This document shows positions 16,125-23,412 of a DNA stretch of 64,000 nucleotides, piece after piece. Each line of letters begins with the position of its first letter. The stretch's first letter is position 1. Origin of the DNA: a virus; the IMG/VR virus record IMGVR_UViG_3300031952_000015, positions 1 through 64,000 of that record; one strand, given 5' to 3'. The notes beneath the pieces are model-generated. The model saw only the letters and a list, made by a program, of their open reading frames with translations. It was not told the origin of the DNA and made no database searches. The position numbers and the translations under genes were made by a program.

Positions 16125-16175
16125 CTTAGAGGTCACTCTGGTAGTCCAGTATTAAAATCTTGCCTGCGGCAGCCA

Positions 16176-16526
16176 TTACTTCCTACCCTCGATCGGTTCA
16201 TCTGGAAGCGGATGGACTGGCCTGACGATGTCAAGATCTTCATAGAGGTCTAGATCTTGCGGCCTGACGTGCGATGCGATCAAATCCTTCCTGGTTAAAG
16301 ATCTCTCTTGACAGGACGTCGTGTTCGTAATGTCCATGACAAATTCATTGATCTTCGCCAGCTCGTCTGGGTAAATCTCAATCTGACCGACTCTCGGGAT
16401 GAACGCCCACGCCTGATGACCGACATTGAACTTGATCTCGCCGAGCAGATATTCTCCAATAAACACGTCATACTTTGTCGGCACTTCCTCAAATCTCATC
16501 CGCTTTCTTAATTGATCTTCGCTCAT
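16176..16526 (-). CDS. Unknown 116-residue protein
   Basis: Beta-like centre (YDVFIGEYLLGEIKFNVGHQAWAFI) and an acidic C-terminus (DLYEDLDIVRPVHPLPDEPIEG). The ATG overlaps the previous stop codon. Unknown. Confidence 0.6.
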   Translation of the reverse strand: MSEDQLRKRMRFEEVPTKYDVFIGEYLLGEIKFNVGHQAWAFIPRVGQIEIYPDELAKINEFVMDITNTTSCQERSLTRKDLIASHVRPQDLDLYEDLDIVRPVHPLPDEPIEGRK

Positions 16527-16837
16527 TTTAGTTTGCCTCCGTCTGGAGCTTCCGGCTTCTTAATGAGCTTCATTGCCTTGACATGCGAGTGCGCGAGCGT
16601 CTCAGTCTCGCCAGCGAATGCCTCAATGTGCGCGATGGTCAAGTCTTTACTTTCGAGTGAGAATGCGCCATTGCGGTAGAGCAAAAGCGAAAAGCCAGAC
16701 TCAAGCACGATAAGCCATGAGATGTCGTCAAGCTCAAGGACTGAGAGGATCTTCTCGCCCTCGAGAGCTTCCAAGACTCTGAAGCTCGTATGCCATGCGT
16801 TTGTATTCGGGTACTCCTTGATGAAATTCTCGATCAT
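16523..16837 (-). CDS. Unknown 104-residue protein
   Basis: Strand-rich protein (SWLIVLESGFSLLLYRNGAFSLESKDLTIAHIEAF) with several His residues near the C-terminus. ATGA overlaps on both sides. No family recognised. Confidence 0.6.
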   Translation of the reverse strand: MIENFIKEYPNTNAWHTSFRVLEALEGEKILSVLELDDISWLIVLESGFSLLLYRNGAFSLESKDLTIAHIEAFAGETETLAHSHVKAMKLIKKPEAPDGGKLK

Positions 16838-17100
16838 TGTTTTCCCTCCGTTCTCTCGATGACCCGCCGCTTGAAGTCATAGTAGTCGACTTTAGAGGCA
16901 ACGCTGTCCTTCCGCAAGAAGCACTCGCACTGATAGCCGTCCAATCCTAAGCAGTGGCATCGCCAGCCGATCTTAGAAAGTGTCGGCAGCTCCTCGAAGT
17001 GAGTCAACAACGCGTGGCCGCAGATGCAGCACATCTTCTCTGGAAGCTTCTCAGGATGCTCAATCATCTTCGCGACCAATGCCATTGGATCAGATTCCAT
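16834..17100 (-). CDS. Zinc-binding protein with two Cys/His pairs
   Basis: 88 residues with CCICGHALLTHF, then CHCLGLDGYQCECF, giving a Cys-rich zinc site in the middle. The ends are charged helices. Probably binds nucleic acid or protein. It lies directly after the ParB-like gene. Confidence 0.6.
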   Translation of the reverse strand: MESDPMALVAKMIEHPEKLPEKMCCICGHALLTHFEELPTLSKIGWRCHCLGLDGYQCECFLRKDSVASKVDYYDFKRRVIERTEGKQ

Positions 17101-17101
17101 C

Positions 17102-17809
17102 TCACCCCTCCAAGATCTTATCGCACATGAACATCACTGCAGCCAAATGATCTCTCATCCCAGTCTCACGAGCCGCGCTCTGGAACTTGTCGAACTCCTC
17201 GTCGTTCATCAGTAATTTTACCTCATTGTACTTCGGCCTGTCCCTGAGAACCTTGACGTCTGCCTCGGCAGCGAGCTGGTCCATCTCCAAGAGCGTCTTG
17301 TGGCTCTCAATGATCTCTGGGGCGGTGTTAAGGATCTCTCCCAACTGCTTCACCTCGATGACCTTCGTCATCTCAAGGTAAGTAGCGCCGCGCTTCACTG
17401 GGTCTGGTTCTCCCTTGATGTCATTCATGAGGACGGTGAGGATCCGGACGACGACTGAGTAGAAGTCTTCATTGATCTCGTCTGGCAACGGCAGCGGGAT
17501 CAGTCCTTCCTCATGCATCACCTTAGAGAAGTTGACAATGTCCTTGTCAGTGATGACGACACAGTCAATCGTCTTCGCTCCGCGATCCTTGTCAGCATTC
17601 CAGCGGTGCTCGCCGTCGATGATGATGTTCCTTGTCGCTGGGATGATCCCGCGAGTGCGATCGACATGGCTCCAGACTAGGATAGGCTGGAGATTGCCAA
17701 ACCTCGACATCGTCCGCTTGAGATGGGCGAACATCCCGTCGCTCATGAGGTTGTCGTTCCAGCCATTCGGCTCGAGAGAGTCGATGTTAAGAGTCTTGAT
17801 CTCACTCAT
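17102..17809 (-). CDS. ParB-like N-terminal domain protein
   Basis: 235 residues. The first 100 match the ParB/Srx-like fold: LNIDSLEPNGWNDNLMS, FGNLQPILV, IIIDGEHRWNADKDRGAKTIDCVVI, with the GEHR box that binds CTP or ATP in this superfamily. The C-terminal part is helical. In viruses such proteins act in partition, transcription control or as small nucleases; the exact role is open. It overlaps the upstream zinc-ribbon gene by 8 bases. Confidence 0.75.
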   Translation of the reverse strand: MSEIKTLNIDSLEPNGWNDNLMSDGMFAHLKRTMSRFGNLQPILVWSHVDRTRGIIPATRNIIIDGEHRWNADKDRGAKTIDCVVITDKDIVNFSKVMHEEGLIPLPLPDEINEDFYSVVVRILTVLMNDIKGEPDPVKRGATYLEMTKVIEVKQLGEILNTAPEIIESHKTLLEMDQLAAEADVKVLRDRPKYNEVKLLMNDEEFDKFQSAARETGMRDHLAAVMFMCDKILEG

Positions 17810-17987
17810 CTGGCTCCTCCTCGAAGATCTTAGTCCGGCAATTAGGATTCTTACAAGTCCAATCTCTAGTCAGTGTCCCATCCTTCTTGGTATATCCAGT
17901 CTGAGGCGCATCGCTCCGCATCTTGCAAGTCGGGCACTTGTTCAAGACTTTCTCCTTCTCCTTGATCCCCTTCCCCTTAAATGGCAT
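17802..17987 (-). CDS. Zinc-ribbon protein, 61 residues
   Basis: CPTC and CKNPNC are separated by 26 residues, with a Lys-rich N-terminus (FKGKGIKEKEKVLNK) and an acidic tail. This has the layout of archaeal zinc ribbons in transcription or translation proteins. Confidence 0.65.
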   Translation of the reverse strand: MPFKGKGIKEKEKVLNKCPTCKMRSDAPQTGYTKKDGTLTRDWTCKNPNCRTKIFEEEPDE

Positions 17988-18191
17988 TTACTCCCTCTTC
18001 TTCTCCTTGAGCACATCAATCTTCTCGCGGATCTGCTTGACCTCGTCCTCAAGGGTCACGATAGATCTCAGGATCGCCTTCTGGCGCTCCCACTCCACCT
18101 TGAGCTCGTCAATCTTCGACTCAAGCACTTTTTCCTTTGCAGTGATGAGCTCCTCGAGCTCCTCAATCCTCACCTTGTTGTCGTCGATCAT
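17988..18191 (-). CDS. Coiled-coil protein
   Basis: The start is the ATG at 18191 (overlapping the previous TGA), with GGAGG five to six bases upstream; an earlier in-frame ATG is inside the ribbon-helix-helix gene. 67 residues, nearly all charged helix (VRIEELEELITAKEKVLESKIDEL). Probably a dimerising partner of the neighbouring regulator. Confidence 0.65.
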   Translation of the reverse strand: MIDDNKVRIEELEELITAKEKVLESKIDELKVEWERQKAILRSIVTLEDEVKQIREKIDVLKEKKRE

Positions 18192-18340
18192 TTTGATTTC
18201 CTCCCTGAACAATCATGCGTCCTAAACGCTCGTATGATCTCATTCAACGCGTTCTCAAGACTATCTGTATGGTTCTCGTCTCGAAACCTTGCCAAGAACT
18301 CCATGTTCTCGTCATCAAGAGCCGCGTTGATTCGCTTCAT
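18188..18340 (-). CDS. Ribbon-helix-helix (Arc/MetJ-like) regulator, 50 residues
   Basis: The sequence MKRINAALDDENMEFLARF, then NHTDSLENALNEIIRAFR, shows the strand-helix-helix pattern of Arc/CopG repressors, with a short basic tail. It is too short to appear in a normal gene call. It sits directly behind a TATA-like box and a perfect palindrome, so it likely represses its own promoter and that of the following genes. The ATG is about 26 bases from the TATA box, so the message is probably leaderless. Confidence 0.7.
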   Translation of the reverse strand: MKRINAALDDENMEFLARFRDENHTDSLENALNEIIRAFRTHDCSGRKSK

Positions 18341-18360
18341 ATTGTAATAATAATTACAAT
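18341..18360. promoter_or_regulatory. Palindromic operator ATTGTAAT-AATA-ATTACAAT
   Basis: Perfect 8-bp arms with a 4-base spacer, lying between the TATA-like box (18362-18371) and the start codon of the ribbon-helix-helix gene. It is placed to block transcription initiation. Likely bound by that protein; this is inferred from position and symmetry. Confidence 0.65.
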
Positions 18361-18361
18361 A

Positions 18362-18375
18362 GATTTAAATGCTTT
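18362..18375 (-). promoter_or_regulatory. Promoter with TATA-like ATTTAAAT
   Basis: Minus strand AGCAAAGCATTTAAATC, within and after the end of polB. It shares the GCAAAG element with the boxes at 31161 and 35741. It drives the ribbon-helix-helix gene. Confidence 0.6.
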
Positions 18376-20596
18376 GCTCCTTTTTCCGTGACTTAGGAGC
18401 TTTCTTGATGTCCAATGTCTCCCACGGGTAGTCCTGGAAGACAGACCTCAGGATGCGCTCAGATGGCGGCCAGATGATGTGCGACCAATAATGGTCTTGA
18501 TCGTATCCTGACGTGTAGCTCTCAGAGTAGATCGGCATCTTTCCCTTCGGGCCCTTGATGTAGATGTGCGAGATCTTCTGGCCGACCATGACCTCAGCGC
18601 CGCACTCGATCATCTGCTTCGCGACCAGCACATGCGGGATCGCGGTCTTGTACTCGATGATTGGCTTCGTCAGCTCCTTGTAGAGGAGGACATCGTCCTT
18701 CGTCAACTGACCAATCTGAACCAACGTCCGCTGAGCTGAGAGGTATTCGAAGATCTCTAGCGAGGACTTGCCATTGAAGATCATGTCGATCACTGTCCGC
18801 TGCATCCTTAAAGCAAAGGCCGACTGGTCAGTCCTCACGAGCTCGATCCCCTTGCAGAAGAATCTCGGTTCGATCTTCTTACCCTCATCCCAAGTCTGGA
18901 CTCCAGCGTAGCGCTTCTTCGTGCCCTTCTCCTTATCGCCGACGAAGATCATCTGCTTGACTACCTTCTCGAACTTCATCTCAATCTTTCGGTCCTCTGG
19001 CGCGATGTTGAAGTTCCCAAGCAACGTCAAGTAAAAATCATTAAGCTCCTGCGTGAGCTTCTGTCCCAATGCAATCTGCTCGTCCAAGTTGTCCTTGTTG
19101 ATCTTCACGAACAGGGAATCAGTGTCGATGTAGATAACTTGATAGCCCTTCTCCTCAAGGAAATTCTTGCTGATCTTGATGAGCCATCTCCCTGCCCGGG
19201 TGACTGAGCCAGCGATGTCGATGTGGTAGTATCTTGAGACTGGGTTGCCCATGACGCCGTAAAAACTGAGCAGGATGACCTTCGGCACCTTCTCCAAGAT
19301 GTCATACAAGACCCACTCTGGCGTCCCCTTATCGAACGCATTGCGCTTCCGCAAGTAATAATTCCGCTCATCCTCAAGTCCAGTAAGAATTTGAGGGATG
19401 ACTCCCTTGATGTCCTTCGCAAACCAAGCTGAATCATCTTCTGGGACGTAGATCTTCTCCTTGCCAGCTCGCAGCGTTTCTGGTGAGATATTCCAACTTT
19501 GCATGATGCGATTGTAGAGCGACTTGAAGTCCAATATCAAGATACCTCGATGCAATCCGGCCGGCGGCTCCTGCACATATCCTCCAACGAACGAGGTGCG
19601 CGTCGCCTTTGACTTCGGCCGGTACGGGAACCTTAACCCGAGCTTCAGCTCTCTCACCTTCCTAAGAATCATGTTGTCGATGATGATGGTCGGGAATCTT
19701 ACCTCCTCAAGAAGACAATTCGTCTTTGAGCTCAACGAGTCTAAGATCTGAGTGATCTGGAACTTCTCATCTATTTTCTTCATGAGCTTGCAATCCATGA
19801 CATTGTACTCCATCAGCTTCTGCTTGTCCTCAAGGTAGGTCTCGATCACCTTCTTGCCCAGCTTGATCTTCGTTTCTCCGAGCTCTGCGAGCGCGACATC
19901 ATTCAGCGCGTACGACCGCATCCGCTTCATTTTGATGAACCTAGCCATGATGTCAAACTTCTGGAAGTATCTCCAGTTCAACTCTATCCCAAGCCAATTG
20001 CATCGCTCCTCCAAGTATGGGAAGTCAAACCCGTCGCCGTACCACGCGACCAAGACATCGTAATCCTTCACAGCATTGTAGAAATCGCGGATAAGCCTCC
20101 GCTCGCAGTCTCGGTCCTTGTGGTTCTCGTTGATGAAGAACTTTACCTTATCATTCTGATCGACGCACGCGATGCTCAAGATCGGATACCGACCAACATG
20201 AATCTCTGAGATCGTGTCATCTGTCTCGATGTCGATGTAGAGGATCTTGAGTTTGTCAGTCCCTACCGGGGTGAGTGTGTCAATCAAGTACCGTCTCCAA
20301 TATGGGATGTCTGACTCATAGGTCTTGACTCCAGCAACCTCAAGCGCGTCTCGGATCTTGTAGACCATGCCAGCTCTCTTGAGATACAGCTTAGCATACT
20401 TCCCCGTATACTCGACATCTGAGATCTCGCGAATCCGGGTGTACCGTTCGACTGCAGGATGCCCGCGATCGCCAGCTCCGATGATGATGTAATGCCTGAA
20501 CACGGGGTAGTCGATCACCTGCTCGAACTTGTTGTCGCCATCCCGGTAAAGCAAAGTTATGGCATTGAACTTCGTCCAAGCAGAAACAATCCTCAA
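18365..20596 (-). CDS. polB: B-family DNA polymerase
   Basis: 743 residues, slightly shorter than cellular archaeal PolB. The proofreading exonuclease motifs are present: LYIDIETDD (Exo I), AWYGDGFDFPYL (Exo II) and YNVMDCKLM (Exo III). The polymerase motifs are LDFKSLYNRIMQSWNISPET (A), KVILLSFYGVMG (B, with Leu where most enzymes have Asn) and VIYIDTDSLF (C). It should replicate the viral genome. The start is a TTG at 20596 with GAGGGGGA upstream. A class B promoter lies about 45-60 bases upstream. Confidence 0.93.
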   Translation of the reverse strand: MRIVSAWTKFNAITLLYRDGDNKFEQVIDYPVFRHYIIIGAGDRGHPAVERYTRIREISDVEYTGKYAKLYLKRAGMVYKIRDALEVAGVKTYESDIPYWRRYLIDTLTPVGTDKLKILYIDIETDDTISEIHVGRYPILSIACVDQNDKVKFFINENHKDRDCERRLIRDFYNAVKDYDVLVAWYGDGFDFPYLEERCNWLGIELNWRYFQKFDIMARFIKMKRMRSYALNDVALAELGETKIKLGKKVIETYLEDKQKLMEYNVMDCKLMKKIDEKFQITQILDSLSSKTNCLLEEVRFPTIIIDNMILRKVRELKLGLRFPYRPKSKATRTSFVGGYVQEPPAGLHRGILILDFKSLYNRIMQSWNISPETLRAGKEKIYVPEDDSAWFAKDIKGVIPQILTGLEDERNYYLRKRNAFDKGTPEWVLYDILEKVPKVILLSFYGVMGNPVSRYYHIDIAGSVTRAGRWLIKISKNFLEEKGYQVIYIDTDSLFVKINKDNLDEQIALGQKLTQELNDFYLTLLGNFNIAPEDRKIEMKFEKVVKQMIFVGDKEKGTKKRYAGVQTWDEGKKIEPRFFCKGIELVRTDQSAFALRMQRTVIDMIFNGKSSLEIFEYLSAQRTLVQIGQLTKDDVLLYKELTKPIIEYKTAIPHVLVAKQMIECGAEVMVGQKISHIYIKGPKGKMPIYSESYTSGYDQDHYWSHIIWPPSERILRSVFQDYPWETLDIKKAPKSRKKEQSI

Positions 20597-20641
20597 CTCG
20601 TCCCCCTCTCAACTCGACTTGAGAAGAGAAGCCGTCATCTG

Positions 20642-20659
20642 TTTTTAATCATTGCTATC
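20642..20659 (-). promoter_or_regulatory. Class B promoter for polB
   Basis: Minus strand GATAGCAATGATTAAAAA. AGCAATGATTAA also encodes the last residues SND and stop of the upstream gene, so promoter and coding end are fused. Confidence 0.65.
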
Positions 20660-21202
20660 TAAGCGATACTTCAAAAGAAGTTTCCGGCCACGGGTGACAA
20701 CGTCCTTCATCCAAATCTTATCATCGAGCAGTGGAGTCGACATTTGATCATCATCTGACGAGCGCAAACAGATGCTGTACACGCATCCCGGAAGAGTCTC
20801 GAGCGTCACCCACATCGGAGATGCTTTGATCCCGTGCTCTGGGCGATCAACGATGCCGAACGTGAGGTCCATGATCGAGTCCTCAAGCAAGAAACATACA
20901 AGGTAATGGAAATCGTCTTTGGCCCACCCAAGCCCAATGATCCATCCGCCGCGAGCGATGACCTCGTCCTTTGAGAGCATGATCCCGGTCTTATCATATT
21001 CTTCGAGGATCTTCCGGCCCTCATCATTCACAATCAGAATTTCTACTCGCCTGACTGAGCAGACATACCCAAGCCTTATGAGGATCTCTCTGACGAGAAT
21101 CGAAGAAGTCAAACAAATTCCGTCCTTGTCAATGTCATGTCCTCGCTTGCCAAGTTCATCCTTCAAGAAAGAGTAAAGGTCTCGCAGAAGATCTTGATTC
21201 AC
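20645..21202 (-). CDS. Transglutaminase/papain-like fold candidate
   Basis: 185 residues from the GTG at 21202 (GTGA overlap with the previous stop, GAGGTG upstream; a GTG at 21211 is possible). GICLTSSILVREILIRLGYVC, FHYLVCFLL and IMDLTFG give Cys, His and Asp in the order of transglutaminase-like and N-acetyltransferase-like thiol enzymes. If active it could be a peptidase or transferase; no substrate is evident. Ends with SND inside the polB promoter. Confidence 0.5.
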   Translation of the reverse strand: MNQDLLRDLYSFLKDELGKRGHDIDKDGICLTSSILVREILIRLGYVCSVRRVEILIVNDEGRKILEEYDKTGIMLSKDEVIARGGWIIGLGWAKDDFHYLVCFLLEDSIMDLTFGIVDRPEHGIKASPMWVTLETLPGCVYSICLRSSDDDQMSTPLLDDKIWMKDVVTRGRKLLLKYRLDSND

Positions 21203-21348
21203 TTCATCCACCTCTTAACCTTGAAACGTGACTCGCACGAACGGCAGACCACTATCGCGAGATCGCGCCACGCCGACCACTCTTTGCATGATGGATGAGA
21301 TAGAGTTTTCTTCCCGCATGTGGGACATTTCTTTCCCTTGAGCTTCAT
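21199..21348 (-). CDS. 49-residue zinc-ribbon protein
   Basis: MKLKGKKCPTCGKKTL, a further single Cys, and CRSCESRF make a zinc ribbon. It is very basic. The TGA overlaps the start of the next gene. Confidence 0.65.
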   Translation of the reverse strand: MKLKGKKCPTCGKKTLSHPSCKEWSAWRDLAIVVCRSCESRFKVKRWMK

Positions 21349-21349
21349 C

Positions 21350-21823
21350 TTACTTCCGCTCCGTCATCATTTCTCCCAATGCTTTAGACCGCTCCTGGCG
21401 GATTTTTAAGACCTCATTGTTGAGCTGATGGATTTCATCCCGGATCTTAGTATGCTCCGCTGGATCGTACGTGTCCGCGTCTTTGATGTGGAGAGCATTG
21501 AGCTTTTTATAGATCTCGGTGAGCCGAGGGTCCTCTGCATTCTTGACCTCCTTCGCCTTCTCGATCACCTCATCAACCTTCTCAATCGCCTGAGACATGC
21601 AAACCTTGCACCGCTTATGCTTGCGGTACTCGCGCTGAGCATTTGGTTCCTGCGGAAGCGATGACTTGCAGACCTTGCACTTCTGATACCATGCACGGTT
21701 CTGCTCGACCTTTGGTTGACCATCCTTCTCATGCGAGCGCGCATGTGCAGCTTGAGCGAGCCCGCACGATGAGATGATCTTGCCGCACTTGGGGCACGGT
21801 CCTCGTCCAAATGATTGTCCCAC
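21350..21823 (-). CDS. Zinc-finger and coiled-coil protein
   Basis: Start set at the GTG at 21823, four bases after GAGGTGAT; longer in-frame starts lack this. 157 residues: CPKCGKIISSCG, CKVCKSSLP and CKVCMSQ supply several CxxC knuckles in the first half, and the C-terminal 90 residues form a charged coiled coil (EKVDEVIEKAKEVKNAEDP, LNNEVLKIRQERSKALGEMM). Probably a nucleic-acid-binding adaptor. Confidence 0.6.
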   Translation of the reverse strand: MGQSFGRGPCPKCGKIISSCGLAQAAHARSHEKDGQPKVEQNRAWYQKCKVCKSSLPQEPNAQREYRKHKRCKVCMSQAIEKVDEVIEKAKEVKNAEDPRLTEIYKKLNALHIKDADTYDPAEHTKIRDEIHQLNNEVLKIRQERSKALGEMMTERK

Positions 21824-21871
21824 GTTTATCACCTCAGTCAGTGAACTACCCACACCTGCCATCATGAAAGC

Positions 21872-21921
21872 GCAGGCGGCAGGGCGAGATGAGACAAGCA
21901 CCCGATGCCCTGCCTTCCTGC
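21872..21921. ncRNA. Long stable hairpin in an intergenic leader
   Basis: GCAGG + GGCAGGGC (21872-21885) pair with GCCCTGCC + CCTGC (21907-21921), 13 base pairs with a small internal loop and a 21-base apical loop. It lies between the zinc-finger peptide and the GTG start at 21823. No T-tract follows in either direction, so attenuation, processing or RNA-protein binding are more likely than termination. Confidence 0.5.
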
Positions 21922-21939
21922 TGCGTGGTCATTGTGTCC

Positions 21940-22032
21940 TCAATGGGTCGGGAAGTCTGCATGGCAGTGCTTCTCTCGCTCGTCCCTATCCTTGATCGAC
22001 TTGCCGCACCACTTGCACTTGTGAGTTTTCAT
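21940..22032 (-). CDS. 30-residue C2H2-type zinc-finger peptide
   Basis: CKWCGKSIKDRDEREKHCH has Cys-x2-Cys and His-x-His spacing of a single C2H2-like finger. GGAGGTGA precedes the ATG, and an AT-rich promoter lies directly upstream, so this is probably the first gene of an early unit. Confidence 0.65.
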   Translation of the reverse strand: MKTHKCKWCGKSIKDRDEREKHCHADFPTH

Positions 22033-22054
22033 TTTGTTTCACCTCCAGCCATGC

Positions 22055-22097
22055 TGGTATATATAAAGTATGCACTACTGTTTATAAACCTTTCTAC
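22055..22097 (-). promoter_or_regulatory. Class C promoter (GAAAGGTTTATAAAC)
   Basis: Minus strand GAAAGGTTTATAAACAG followed by GCATACTTTATATATACC: a BRE/TATA-like core plus a second AT-rich block. Closely similar to the sites at 37470 and 38276. Confidence 0.65.
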
Positions 22098-22125
22098 TCC
22101 GCATAGATAGAATATTCCATTCTAG

Positions 22126-22536
22126 CTACAATCCGAGCCGCTTTCGGAGCGCTCGCTCTATCCCAGCCCAATCGTCTGGCAGCTTTGAGATGTCAATGAC
22201 GATGACGTCCCGGATGGTATGGTGCGCGGTCAGCGTGACATAGCTCGCGAGCTTCACTGATTCCTTCTTCGGCCCAGCCGTCGTCTCGAACTCGATTGCA
22301 GTCCAAGTCGTGAGGTCGAAGACATCGGCGACTACCTTGTTCTTGAATTCATACTCAGTGAGGTACTCGTGGTTGGAATCGTATAAGATCTTCGCGCAGA
22401 CGCACTTGCACAGGTAATGCTTCCATGTCTCTCCCGAGCTACCGCGGTTGTGATGCCGCACCATATTAAGGGTGTAGAGTCGCGGGATCTGCAGCCCTCG
22501 CATCCGCATCATGTAGACAAGATTCTGAAAGTTCAT
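22126..22536 (-). CDS. Nuclease-like protein (PD-(D/E)XK candidate)
   Basis: 136 residues. HYLCKCVCAKIL near the N-terminus and YEFKNKVVADVFDLTTWTAIEFET fit the helix plus D...ExE arrangement of small restriction-like nucleases. It might repair or process DNA. The catalytic Lys is replaced by Thr (EFET), so activity is uncertain. Confidence 0.5.
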   Translation of the reverse strand: MNFQNLVYMMRMRGLQIPRLYTLNMVRHHNRGSSGETWKHYLCKCVCAKILYDSNHEYLTEYEFKNKVVADVFDLTTWTAIEFETTAGPKKESVKLASYVTLTAHHTIRDVIVIDISKLPDDWAGIERALRKRLGL

Positions 22537-22548
22537 CGCAAGTCCTTC

Positions 22549-23403
22549 TTACGCATACCACATTTCAATCGCGCCAAATGCTTCTTTGACTTCTTCATTG
22601 TCAATATATTCAAGTAGAAGTTCATCTGCCTCGATGTGGTCGGTTTCTGGGTCTCCGCTTTTTCTCTCAACGATTGCCTTCAATGCTTTCACAAGTTCCT
22701 GTTTGCTCATCTTCGTCCTCAGTGGTTCGCTCCGCGCAGGTCTGAACACTTCTTTCCACACCGAGCAGTTCCCGTTGAGGGATTCATCTCCGTGCGCATG
22801 GACAACTGCAAGTCCAATCATCTCAGCGTCCTTCATAATCGCGCCATCCGCATCCTCTTCAATGCTCTTGCTCAGGAACATCGGAGCGACTGTCAGATTC
22901 GTTGGATAGTGTTTCCTGCGACATCTATTGTCCCTATCCAACTCTACGTCGCAGACAATCTCATCACCTTCACAATGACAGTTCGTGAATCTCCCGATTG
23001 ATCTGTTCTCATCAAAGTTGTCAGTGATGACTCCGTCGCTCTTGAGAGATATAATCGCACTTGTTGGGATAAGGATATGATTCTTCGTCATTTGACCGAG
23101 TCGAAACACAACCACACGCTTCATCATCCTCAGTGGTTCGTCTTTATTTCTTTGAACTGTTGAGAGATTTACTCTACGATTAAACTCAGCTTCGGATATC
23201 TTCTCTTCAAACCAACTAAATTGAAAATTCCGCCTATCCCAACCGTCTGGGTCAAGAACTTTAAATTGACAATTCTTTGACCACTCCTCGCTTGTTTTCA
23301 GTGGTTCATCATGTGTCATTGGCAATCCACATTCGGCACAAGGGTATTCTCCGGATTGTCCATTGTCTATCTGTCCGCATTTCTTGCACGGTTCGTCTGC
23401 CAT
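22549..23403 (-). CDS. Modular protein with repeated DEPLK segments and zinc ribbon
   Basis: 284 residues. It starts MADEPCKKCGQIDNG ... CAECG, a zinc ribbon, and then contains the segment DEPLKT, DEPLRMMKR and SEPLRTKMSK at about residues 32, 88 and 230. The same short segment begins several proteins encoded at 28.7-29.8 kb, and the DNA repeat CAGTGGTTCG underlies it. The C-terminal 50 residues (MSKQELVKALKAIVERK) look like an independent small domain. It seems to have been assembled from small gene modules. Function unknown. Confidence 0.6.
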   Translation of the reverse strand: MADEPCKKCGQIDNGQSGEYPCAECGLPMTHDEPLKTSEEWSKNCQFKVLDPDGWDRRNFQFSWFEEKISEAEFNRRVNLSTVQRNKDEPLRMMKRVVVFRLGQMTKNHILIPTSAIISLKSDGVITDNFDENRSIGRFTNCHCEGDEIVCDVELDRDNRCRRKHYPTNLTVAPMFLSKSIEEDADGAIMKDAEMIGLAVVHAHGDESLNGNCSVWKEVFRPARSEPLRTKMSKQELVKALKAIVERKSGDPETDHIEADELLLEYIDNEEVKEAFGAIEMWYA

Positions 23404-23412
23404 CGTCCTCAG

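Noticed and set aside
16126-16176. A 16-codon frame (MAAAGKIL...) between 16124 and 16176 overlapping the previous stop
   Set aside because: Too short and without its own ribosome site; coupling alone is weak evidence.
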